A stretch of DNA of 64,000 bases from Rhodococcus_F sp040656415 (GTDB taxonomy: Bacteria > Actinomycetota > Actinomycetes > Mycobacteriales > Mycobacteriaceae): contig NZ_JBFAMC010000008.1 in NCBI RefSeq assembly GCF_040656415.1, forward strand, positions 51,667 through 115,666, read 5' to 3'. Within the stretch, counting starts at the first letter, position 1. Every line of letters begins with the position of its first letter. Below, one piece after another: positions 17,903-25,653 of this stretch. Position numbers and translations under genes: made by a program. The notes beneath the pieces were generated by a model. It did not search any database. It was not told the DNA's origin and saw nothing but the letters and a program-made list of their open reading frames with translations.

Positions 17903-18371
17903 GGTAGGAAATCATGGCCCCATGAGCAGTGTGACGGCAAACATTTGCGGAGACTGGGTGTCGTCGAGTCACGTGGAAGCCTTATCGAGACTTTGGGCAC
18001 ACCGCGCTCGGTGTGCCGACCGATAGCCTGGTCAGAGTGTTCCGTTTCAGGATCCCGCGACATTCGATGGCGACCACGGATGTTTTTCGGTGAGCGCGAA
18101 GCGGGTCTGTCGGTTGTGCATGAGCCGTCGGAGACGTTTGCCGGTCAGAGGCCGCCGCCGTGTTCGCGGATGTGTTGGAATGCTGATGCCACAGCCGGGT
18201 TGTGACGATCAACCGGAACGGAGGACGACCCACCAGGTTTTCGCACGTAGGATTCCCACGGCCGGGAGGAAGTCAAGTAGCCTTCCGTTCGAGAATTTCA
18301 GTTCGGCGATCGAGAGTTTCTCCTTCGCCGCAGTTCGTTCGATGCACCACTATTTCTTGGAGGACATGGCA
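17903..18371 (+). other. intergenic region upstream of amino acid ABC operon
   Basis: About 470 bp. I see no convincing gene. It carries one strong hairpin (17996-18017), a short ATG ORF at 17923-18026 that runs through that hairpin, and the likely promoter of the amino acid transporter. A long in-frame upstream extension of the transporter gene (from 18090) is Arg/Ser-rich and unlikely to be coding. Confidence 0.5.
17996..18017. terminator. strong hairpin, possible terminator
   Basis: GGCACACCG and CGGTGTGCC form a perfect 9-bp stem closing the four-base loop CGCT. No T run follows. Its arms resemble the stem of the hairpin after tyrS. Confidence 0.45.
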
Positions 18372-19286
18372 GTGACTGGTCGATCCGTCATTAAGCGAGG
18401 CCGAGTTACCCGCAACCTCGGGGTGCTGGTGGGTGCCAGTGCTCTGCTGCTCGCGGGGTGCGTGTCCAACACCGAGGGTGGCGTGCCTGACGGGGGCGAA
18501 ATCCCGGAGGTGAGCAAGGTCGACGCGATCGCGGCCCAGTTGCCCGAGGAGATCGCCTCGGATGGCGAGATCATCGTCGGCGTCAATGTTCCATACGCTC
18601 CCAACGAGTTCAAGGATCCGAGCGGCAAGATCGTCGGCTTCGATATCGACCTCATGGATGCCGTCGGGAAGGTACTCGGTGTGACGCCGGTCTTCACCGA
18701 GGCCGACTTCGACAAGATCATTCCGTCGGTGCAGGCCGGCAGCTACGACTTGGGCGCGTCCTCGTTCACAGACACCTTGGAACGTGAGGAGTCGGTGGAC
18801 TTCGTCACCTATTTCAGCGCCGGGGTGCAGTGGGCCCAGGCCGCAGGCGGATCGGTGGATCCGAACAATGCCTGCGGGCTGCGGGTCGGCGTGCAGACGA
18901 CCACCATCGAGGACATCGAAGAAGTACCCGCCAAGAGCGCGGCGTGTGTCGCAGCCGGTCAGCCGCCGATCGACATCGTCAAGTTCGATAGTCAGGACGA
19001 TGTGGCCAATGCGCTCACACTCGGCAGGATCGACGCGATGTCCGCAGACTCCCCGGTCACCGGCTACGCGATCGCGCGGAGCGAGGGAAAGCTCGAAGCA
19101 GCCGGAGAGATTTTCGACGCACAGCCCTATGGCTGGCCCGTCGCGAAGGGCTCGCCTTTGGCGGAGGTTCTGCAGCAAGCTCTTCAGCATCTGATCGACG
19201 ACGGCACCTACGCGCAGATCGCGCAGAACTGGGGCGTCGAGCAGGGTGTCATCACAACTTCTCAGATCAACGGCGCGACGAGCTGA
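18372..19286 (+). CDS. amino acid ABC transporter substrate-binding lipoprotein
   Basis: A 304-residue family 3 solute-binding protein. The signal sequence ends in the lipobox LLLAGC. The core begins EIIVGVNVPYAPNEFKDPSGKIVGFDIDLMDAVGKVLG, the pattern of polar amino acid (Glu, Gln, Cys) binding proteins, and has GLRVGVQTTT and DAMSADSPVTGYA. The GTG at 18372 lies eight bases after GGAGG; an ATG at 18366 is only two bases from it and is the alternative. First gene of a three-gene operon with permease and ATPase. Confidence 0.9.
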   Translation: MTGRSVIKRGRVTRNLGVLVGASALLLAGCVSNTEGGVPDGGEIPEVSKVDAIAAQLPEEIASDGEIIVGVNVPYAPNEFKDPSGKIVGFDIDLMDAVGKVLGVTPVFTEADFDKIIPSVQAGSYDLGASSFTDTLEREESVDFVTYFSAGVQWAQAAGGSVDPNNACGLRVGVQTTTIEDIEEVPAKSAACVAAGQPPIDIVKFDSQDDVANALTLGRIDAMSADSPVTGYAIARSEGKLEAAGEIFDAQPYGWPVAKGSPLAEVLQQALQHLIDDGTYAQIAQNWGVEQGVITTSQINGATS

Positions 19287-19297
19287 ACGGTTGAACA

Positions 19298-20290
19298 GTG
19301 TCTGATTCGGAGTACACGCCCGCAGGGTCGGTGGGCGCGACGAACGAGGAACCGGAGCCGATCAAGGCTGTCCCGCTGCGTCGTCCCGGTCGATGGATTG
19401 CCGCGATCGTCGTGGGTGCGCTGCTGGCCCTGTTCGTCTACGGAGCACTGACCAACGAGGCGTACCGGTGGGACATCTACGCACGCTACCTGTTCGACGA
19501 GCGGATCTCCGCTGCGGCGTGGAAAACCATTCAGCTCACCGTCCTGGCGATGGCGATTGCCATCGTGCTGGGTGTGATCCTCGCGGTGATGCGGTTGTCG
19601 TCGAATCCCGTGTTGAAGACTGTTGCGTGGGTCTACTTATGGGTCTTCCGTGGCACCCCGGTATACGTGCAGTTGGTGTTCTGGGGATTGTTTCCGGCCA
19701 TCTACAAGCAGTTGGATCTCGGTATCCCGTTCGTCCACCAGTTCGTGCACATCGACCTGCAGGGACTGAACGCGGCCTTCCTGTTCGCGATAATCGGCCT
19801 CGGGCTGAACGAGGCCGCCTACATGGCCGAGATTGTCCGGGCCGGCGTGAACTCGGTGGGCGAGGGGCAGACCGAGGCGTCAGTGGCGCTCGGCATGACC
19901 TGGTCGCAGACCATGCGGCGAACGGTCCTGCCACAGGCCATGCGTGTGATCATCCCGCCCACGGGCAATGAGCTGATCGGCATGCTCAAGACGACATCGC
20001 TGGTCTCCGCTATTCCATATACCCTCGAATTGTACGGCCGTACCAGAGATATCTCCGGGGCCAACTTTCAGCCGATTCCATTGTTGATGGTTGCCGCCAC
20101 CTGGTATCTCGCCATCACGAGCGTGCTGATGATCGGCCAGTACTACCTGGAGCGATACTTCTCCAAGGGCGCGACCCGCGAGCTGACGACGCGACAGTTG
20201 CAGGCCCTCGCCGACGCGGAGGGTAAGCCACTCATAGTCGAACCCGGCACCGCCCACTTGCCGGATGCACCCGGAGGGGAACGAAAATGA
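19298..20290 (+). CDS. polar amino acid ABC transporter permease
   Basis: A 330-residue HisMQ-family permease. After a cytoplasmic N-terminus and a first helix it shows the family block TIQLTVLAMAIAIVLGVILAVMRLS, VFRGTPVYVQL and the coupling motif EGQTEASVALGMTWSQTMRRTVLPQAMRVIIPP. Only one permease is present, so it probably acts as a homodimer. It starts at a GTG 11 bp after the binding protein gene and overlaps the ATPase gene by four bases. Confidence 0.94.
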   Translation: MSDSEYTPAGSVGATNEEPEPIKAVPLRRPGRWIAAIVVGALLALFVYGALTNEAYRWDIYARYLFDERISAAAWKTIQLTVLAMAIAIVLGVILAVMRLSSNPVLKTVAWVYLWVFRGTPVYVQLVFWGLFPAIYKQLDLGIPFVHQFVHIDLQGLNAAFLFAIIGLGLNEAAYMAEIVRAGVNSVGEGQTEASVALGMTWSQTMRRTVLPQAMRVIIPPTGNELIGMLKTTSLVSAIPYTLELYGRTRDISGANFQPIPLLMVAATWYLAITSVLMIGQYYLERYFSKGATRELTTRQLQALADAEGKPLIVEPGTAHLPDAPGGERK

Positions 20291-21048
20291 CGCCGATGGT
20301 CAAGGCGGATCGGGTGTGCAAGAACTTCGGCGCACTCGAGGTACTCAAGGGTGTGTCGCTCGAAATCGATCGGGGTCAGGTCCTGTGCCTGGTCGGCCCG
20401 TCCGGATCGGGTAAGTCGACGTTCCTGCGCTGCATCAACCACCTCGAGCAGGTCAACGCGGGGCGGTTGTATGTCGACGGCGAGATCGTGGGCTACGCCG
20501 AACGGCACGGAAAACTCCACGAACTGCATCCGCGTGCTGCGGCGAAGCAACGCCGCGGCATAGGCATGGTGTTCCAGCACTTCAATCTCTTCCCGCACCG
20601 GACAGCGCTGGAGAACATCATCGAGGCGCCCACGCAGGTGAAGCGGATGAACAAGAAGAAGGCCATCGAACGCGCGCGGGCGCTGCTCGAGCAGGTCGGG
20701 TTGAGCGAGAAGGCGGACGCTTATCCGGCGCAACTGTCTGGCGGCCAGCAGCAACGCGTTGCCATCGCCCGCGCGCTTGCAATGGATCCCAAGCTGATGT
20801 TGTTCGACGAGCCGACTTCCGCTCTCGACCCAGAATTGGTCGGAGAGGTACTCGGCGTAATGAAAGATCTCGCCGCGGGCGGCATGACCATGGTCGTCGT
20901 GACCCATGAAATAGGCTTCGCACGGGAGGTGGCCGACCGCCTGGCGTTCATGGATGCCGGCGTGATCGTCGAATCGGGCAAACCCAACGAGTTGCTGACC
21001 AATCCGCAGCACGAACGTACGAAGGCGTTTCTCTCCAAGCTGCTCTGA
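20287..21048 (+). CDS. polar amino acid ABC transporter ATP-binding protein
   Basis: A 253-residue ATPase of the GlnQ type: Walker A GPSGSGKST, Q-loop IGMVFQHFNLFPH, signature LSGGQQQR, Walker B LMLFDEPTSALDPELVGEVL and TMVVVTHEIGFAREVADR. The extended loop with HGKLHELHPRAAAKQRR between Walker A and the Q-loop is common in actinobacterial members. Last gene of the operon. Confidence 0.95.
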   Translation: MTPMVKADRVCKNFGALEVLKGVSLEIDRGQVLCLVGPSGSGKSTFLRCINHLEQVNAGRLYVDGEIVGYAERHGKLHELHPRAAAKQRRGIGMVFQHFNLFPHRTALENIIEAPTQVKRMNKKKAIERARALLEQVGLSEKADAYPAQLSGGQQQRVAIARALAMDPKLMLFDEPTSALDPELVGEVLGVMKDLAAGGMTMVVVTHEIGFAREVADRLAFMDAGVIVESGKPNELLTNPQHERTKAFLSKLL

Positions 21049-21084
21049 CGAGGCGTCCTCGAGTACTTCGTGGGCCTTGCAAGG

Positions 21085-21978
21085 TCACGGAGTGCTCGAG
21101 GGCTTGCGGCAACTGAAGATGGCGGTCCCGGGGAATAGTTGCCCGCGCAGCGGACTCCACTGGCCCCACTCGCGCTCGAGCCACTCGGGCCACTCCGGCT
21201 CGATGATGTCGCGGATCTCGAGCCCCGCCGCTACGATCTCACGGACCCGGTCGCCGAGGGTCCGGTGATGCTCCACGTACGTGGGTACACCGTCGTCATC
21301 GACCTCCACGTAGGGCGTGCGATCGAAGTAGGGGAGAGTGGCGGTCAGTCCCCGCGGGCCCGGATCGTCCGGAAAGATCCAGCGGATCGGGTGGTTGACC
21401 GCGAATACCCAGAGTCCTCCGGGGCGAAGAACTCGCGCAACCTCGAGCATTACCTGCTGTGAGTCCGCAACAAACGGAACTGCACCAAAAGCCGAACACG
21501 CTATGTCGAAACTGGAGTCTGCAAAAGGCAGGTGTTCAGCCCCCGCCTGCACGAGCGGCACTGTTGCCCCTCCCACCCGCATCGCCTGGGCGCCTCGGGT
21601 CAACATCGACATCGACAGATCGAGTCCGACGGCCCGAGCGCCTCGAGCCGCCAGCCAACGCGCGCACGGTGCGGACCCGCAACCGACTTCGAGGATGTCC
21701 TTTCCCGCCACCTCACCGAGAAGGTGGTGATCGCCTTCGTGAAGGCCTTCCGGGCACCAAACGAACTCGCCATCCCGCGCGTCGACGCCGAGGAACTCGC
21801 CGTGCGCGCGGTGGTAGTCGTCGGCGTCAGCGTCCCACCAGGCGCGACTCGCACGTTCGCTGGTTTCGGAATCGACGCGGACTCGGCCGACCGCGGCGGT
21901 TCCGAGGACTGAATTTGCCGCGCCGTGACGGTCGTCTTCGGGCGAGAAGGGTGATCCGGCGGAGTGAGAATCGGGCAT
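21085..21978 (-). CDS. class I SAM-dependent methyltransferase
   Basis: A 297-residue methyltransferase. Motif I is ILEVGCGSAPCARWLAARG, followed by the acidic residue in AVGLDLSMSML, and post-motif HLPFADSSFDIACSAFGAVPFV. A N-terminal region of about 50 residues contains ASRAWWDADADDYHRAHGEFLG, seen in mycobacterial homologues next to rpsA. The substrate is unknown. It is divergent from rpsA. Confidence 0.9.
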   Translation of the reverse strand: MPDSHSAGSPFSPEDDRHGAANSVLGTAAVGRVRVDSETSERASRAWWDADADDYHRAHGEFLGVDARDGEFVWCPEGLHEGDHHLLGEVAGKDILEVGCGSAPCARWLAARGARAVGLDLSMSMLTRGAQAMRVGGATVPLVQAGAEHLPFADSSFDIACSAFGAVPFVADSQQVMLEVARVLRPGGLWVFAVNHPIRWIFPDDPGPRGLTATLPYFDRTPYVEVDDDGVPTYVEHHRTLGDRVREIVAAGLEIRDIIEPEWPEWLEREWGQWSPLRGQLFPGTAIFSCRKPSSTP

Positions 21979-22228
21979 GGGGGACAGACTAGAGCGCGAG
22001 GACGTGCCCGGGTTTGCCCAGCTTGCCCCAAGGCGCGTAGCCTATTGCACGCAAGTGTCTACGTGTGCGACATCGGATTCGGTTCAGTTCGAGATTGTTC
22101 TGTTCCAATCGGGTGTCGTTCGCTGCACTCAGGGTGGCCTGATTCGGCGGGTATGTTTCGTCGGTTCAGGTTGCTAGTCCGACAGAACACCATCAACCGA
22201 CCACAACCCGTCCGGAGCAACTCAACAC

Positions 22229-23713
22229 ATGCCCTCCACCACCGTGACCTCGCCGCAGGTCGCCGTCAATGACATCGGCTCCGCCGAGGACTTCCTCGCC
22301 GCCATCGACGCTACGATCAAGTACTTCAACGATGGCGACATCGTCGAAGGCACCATCGTCAAGGTCGATCGGGACGAGGTTTTGCTCGACATCGGTTACA
22401 AGACCGAAGGCGTCATCCCCTCTCGTGAGCTCTCCATCAAACACGACGTAGACCCCAACGAGGTCGTCTCCGTGGGAGATGAGGTCGAAGCTCTCGTCCT
22501 CACCAAGGAGGACAAGGAAGGCCGACTGATCCTGTCGAAGAAGCGTGCTCAGTACGAGCGCGCTTGGGGCACCATCGAGGAGCTCAAAGAGAAGGACGAG
22601 GCAGTCAAGGGCACCGTCATCGAGGTTGTCAAGGGCGGTCTGATCCTCGACATCGGCCTTCGCGGCTTCCTTCCTGCTTCGCTCGTCGAGATGCGGCGGG
22701 TCCGTGACCTCCAGCCGTACGTCGGCAAGGAGATCGAGGCCAAGATCATCGAGCTCGACAAGAACCGCAACAATGTGGTCCTCTCACGTCGTGCATGGCT
22801 CGAGCAGACGCAGTCCGAGGTTCGCAGCGAGTTCCTGAACCAGCTGCAGAAGGGCCAGGTCCGCAAGGGCGTTGTTTCCTCCATCGTCAACTTCGGTGCC
22901 TTCGTGGACCTCGGCGGCGTCGACGGCTTGGTGCACGTGTCCGAGTTGTCCTGGAAGCACATCGACCACCCGTCCGAGGTCGTCGAGGTCGGCACCGAGG
23001 TCACTGTCGAGGTTCTCGACGTCGACTTGGATCGCGAGCGCGTTTCCCTGTCGCTCAAGGCCACGCAGGAAGACCCGTGGCGTCAGTTCGCCCGCACCCA
23101 TGCCATCGGCCAGATCGTCCCCGGCAAGGTCACGAAGCTGGTTCCGTTCGGTGCCTTCGTGCGCGTCGAAGAAGGAATCGAAGGCCTCGTCCACATCTCG
23201 GAGCTGGCCGAGCGCCACGTAGAGGTTCCGGACCAGGTTGTCGGCGTCGGCGACGATGCACTCGTCAAGGTCATCGACATCGACCTCGAACGTCGCCGGA
23301 TCTCGCTGTCGCTGAAGCAAGCGAACGAGGACTACAACGCCGAGTTCGATCCGTCGAAGTACGGCATGGCGGACAGCTACGACGAGCAGGGCAACTACAT
23401 CTTCCCCGAGGGATTCGATCCCGAGACCAACGAATGGCTCGAGGGCTTCGACAAGCAGCGTGAAGAGTGGGAGAACCGCTACGCCGAGGCTGAGCGTCGC
23501 CACAAGATGCACACCGCCCAGATGGAGAAGACGGCCGCAGACGAGGCCGCCGAGGCTGCCACTGCTGCCGCCGGCTACTCCTCGGAATCGGGTGGCGAAG
23601 AGGCCGACGCAGCTGCAGCGCCCGCCGCATCGGCGTCCGAGGCTGCTGGTGGATCGTTGGCCAGCGATGCACAGCTCGCCGCTCTGCGCGAGAAGCTGTC
23701 CGGCAACGCCTGA
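22229..23713 (+). CDS. rpsA: 30S ribosomal protein S1
   Basis: A 494-residue S1 protein with four S1 RNA-binding repeats starting near residues 35, 120, 205 and 290 (for example GDIVEGTIVKVDRDEVLLDIGYKTEG and KGVVSSIVNFGAFVDLGGVDGLVHVSELSW). The C-terminal 100 residues are low complexity, rich in Ala, Glu and Ser. Length and four-repeat form match actinobacterial RpsA. The ATG follows GGAG by ten bases and a leader of up to 200 nt separates it from the divergent methyltransferase. Confidence 0.97.
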   Translation: MPSTTVTSPQVAVNDIGSAEDFLAAIDATIKYFNDGDIVEGTIVKVDRDEVLLDIGYKTEGVIPSRELSIKHDVDPNEVVSVGDEVEALVLTKEDKEGRLILSKKRAQYERAWGTIEELKEKDEAVKGTVIEVVKGGLILDIGLRGFLPASLVEMRRVRDLQPYVGKEIEAKIIELDKNRNNVVLSRRAWLEQTQSEVRSEFLNQLQKGQVRKGVVSSIVNFGAFVDLGGVDGLVHVSELSWKHIDHPSEVVEVGTEVTVEVLDVDLDRERVSLSLKATQEDPWRQFARTHAIGQIVPGKVTKLVPFGAFVRVEEGIEGLVHISELAERHVEVPDQVVGVGDDALVKVIDIDLERRRISLSLKQANEDYNAEFDPSKYGMADSYDEQGNYIFPEGFDPETNEWLEGFDKQREEWENRYAEAERRHKMHTAQMEKTAADEAAEAATAAAGYSSESGGEEADAAAAPAASASEAAGGSLASDAQLAALREKLSGNA

Positions 23714-23742
23714 CGAATTCGGCTGACACCTTTCGTTAAGCC

Positions 23743-23781
23743 AAAGACCCCGCCCCTGAATTTGCAGGGGCGGGGTCTTTT
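23743..23781 (+). terminator. Rho-independent terminator of rpsA
   Basis: AAAGACCCCGCCCCTG pairs perfectly with CAGGGGCGGGGTCTTT around the loop AATTTG, giving a 16-bp GC-rich stem ending in TTTT. It lies 30 bp after the rpsA stop. Confidence 0.93.
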
Positions 23782-23838
23782 CTGTATGTGGACCCTCCGG
23801 AATGTGGGCTGCTGTGGATGGATGCAACACTGGGGAGC

Positions 23839-25053
23839 GTGTTGAGAATCGGCCTCACTGGAGGCATAGGAGCCGGGAAGTCCACGGTGTCGAAGATCCT
23901 TGCCGACCTCGGGGCCGTCATCGTCGACGCTGACCTGATAGCGAGGGAGGTCGTCGAACCCGGAACCCCTGGCCTCGCAGCCCTCACCGACCGATTCGGC
24001 GAGGACATCCTGACAGAGGGCGGGGCACTGGACCGTCAGGCCCTGGCCGCACGGGCTTTCGCCGACGAAGAATCTCGGCTGGCGCTGAACTCGATAGTCC
24101 ACCCCCTTGTCGGCGCGCGCACGATGGAGATCATCGAGTCGGTTCCTGAGGACGCGGTGCTCGTTCAGGACATCCCATTGCTCGTCGAGGGTCAGATGGG
24201 CGCTGCCTTCCATTTGGTGCTCATCGTGTGCGTCGAAGCCGAAGAGCGCGTGCGGCGCCTCGTCGGTTCGAGGGGGATGCTCGAGTCCGACGTGCGGTCC
24301 CGCATCGCTGCCCAGGCTGACGACACTCAGCGGCGGATTGCAGGCGATATCCTGCTCGACAACAATGGGGCTCCGGATTCGCTGGAGCCGAAGATCCGTG
24401 AGTTGTGGGCCGAGCGTCTCGTGCCGTTCGAGTCCAACATTCGTTCTCGGACCGTCGTGAGTGCCCTGCCTGTGCTCGTTCCGGCCAATCCGCAATGGCC
24501 CGAGCAGGCGCGTCGGCTCATCGCTCGGCTCGAGCTCGCGTGCGGCGATCGGGCTTTGCGTATCGACCACATCGGCTCGACCGCTGTTGACGCACTGCCC
24601 GCCAGAGATGTCATCGATATTCAGATCACTGTTGCGAGCCTGGAGATCGCAGATGACCTCGGCGAATCCCTCGCCGCCGCAGGTTTTCCGCGGATCGAGA
24701 ACGTCACGGCGGACGACCCTAAACCGGCGTACCAGGGAGGGGAGACCGACCCGGCGTTGTGGGGCAAGCGAATTCATGGAGCGGCAGATCCGGCACGGCC
24801 GGCCCGCATTCACCTCCGCGTCGCAGAGTGGCCCGGACAGCGCTTCGCGCTCGTGTTCCGGGACTGGCTCCGCGCCGACGCTGAGGCTCGCGCCGAGTAC
24901 TCTGCGATCAAGAGGGCCGCGGCCGCCAAAGCCGCCTCATGCTCGTCCGACAAGGAAGCGGTCGAGTCCTACGTCGAAGGGAAGGCGCCGTGGTTCGACC
25001 GTGCCTACGACCGGGCGTGGCACTGGGCGGAGCAGACGGGGTGGTCGCCGTAG
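23839..25053 (+). CDS. coaE: dephospho-CoA kinase fused to GrpB/UPF0157 domain
   Basis: About 404 residues. The N-terminal 200 are dephospho-CoA kinase, last step of CoA synthesis: P-loop GLTGGIGAGKST, DADLIAREVVEPGT, and the lid region HPLVGARTME. The C-terminal 200 form a GrpB-family nucleotidyltransferase-like domain with IDHIGSTAVDALPARDVIDIQITV. The same fusion is known in mycobacteria. The start is uncertain: GTG 23839 or TTG 23842 (VLRIGLTGG), with GGGGAG just upstream, are preferred over the ATG at 23818. Confidence 0.94.
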   Translation: MLRIGLTGGIGAGKSTVSKILADLGAVIVDADLIAREVVEPGTPGLAALTDRFGEDILTEGGALDRQALAARAFADEESRLALNSIVHPLVGARTMEIIESVPEDAVLVQDIPLLVEGQMGAAFHLVLIVCVEAEERVRRLVGSRGMLESDVRSRIAAQADDTQRRIAGDILLDNNGAPDSLEPKIRELWAERLVPFESNIRSRTVVSALPVLVPANPQWPEQARRLIARLELACGDRALRIDHIGSTAVDALPARDVIDIQITVASLEIADDLGESLAAAGFPRIENVTADDPKPAYQGGETDPALWGKRIHGAADPARPARIHLRVAEWPGQRFALVFRDWLRADAEARAEYSAIKRAAAAKAASCSSDKEAVESYVEGKAPWFDRAYDRAWHWAEQTGWSP

Positions 25054-25056
25054 GCG

Positions 25057-25575
25057 TCAGCGCCAATCGATCGGCATCCCCAGTGACTCCAGCCAGCGGC
25101 CGAGGTCGTGACCGTGGGCGGCGATCCCGTCGATTGCCGTCGCGGCCGACAGCACGGCCTGCTCTGCGGTAGCCGCATCCAGCAGGCTCGTTCTGCACGC
25201 TTCCATGAGTTCGTCGACATCGAGGAGTTCGGTGTCACGGCCGGTTCGGATGACGAGGTCGAGATAGTGGTCCTCGGATTTCCAGACCCGATCGCCGCGG
25301 GTGAAGGTGCCGATGTCCACGTAGTGATCCTGATCGCGCTGGTGATAGGGGTGGTAGTGGAAGATCGAGGCACGGATTCCGAGGTCGGGGAGCAGCCACG
25401 ACTCGAGATAGTGGAACTGCGGGTGATCGGATGACCTAGCCATGTAGAGCCCCCACGGTTCGACGCGGTAGTGATCGACCGACCGAATGAAGCCCTTCGG
25501 ATCCGTGTTGGTGCGTTCCTGCAGGTCGAAGTACTCGATCTTCGGTGCGTGAATGCGGCGACCAGCGTCTCCCAT
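25057..25575 (-). CDS. DUF402 domain-containing protein
   Basis: A 172-residue protein. The region HYVDIGTFTRGDRVWKSEDHYLDLVIRTG and the following ELLDVDELMEA fit the DUF402/FomD-like fold, some members of which are nucleoside phosphatases or FomD-type hydrolases. The orthologous position between coaE and uvrB is held in mycobacteria. Start at ATG 25575; no clear ribosome binding site. Its substrate is unknown. Confidence 0.82.
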   Translation of the reverse strand: MGDAGRRIHAPKIEYFDLQERTNTDPKGFIRSVDHYRVEPWGLYMARSSDHPQFHYLESWLLPDLGIRASIFHYHPYHQRDQDHYVDIGTFTRGDRVWKSEDHYLDLVIRTGRDTELLDVDELMEACRTSLLDAATAEQAVLSAATAIDGIAAHGHDLGRWLESLGMPIDWR

Positions 25576-25641
25576 GGGGGGAAATCTACCGGGAATGTTG
25601 CCCGTCGGCGCTTGGCCGGTGAGGGTGTCGGTGCTTGCGCC

Positions 25642-25653
25642 TAGCCTGGTTGT
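25642..25653 (+). promoter_or_regulatory. uvrB: possible -10 of a leaderless uvrB transcript
   Basis: TAGCCT (25642-25647) lies six bases before the uvrB ATG and no Shine-Dalgarno sequence is present, which fits a leaderless mRNA. I see no good -35 and no LexA-type GAAC-N4-GTTC box in the 78-bp intergenic region. Confidence 0.35.

Noticed and set aside
22784..23830. A 348-codon minus-strand frame inside rpsA
   Set aside because: It is antisense to the S1 repeats and crosses the rpsA terminator; no ribosome binding site or domain.
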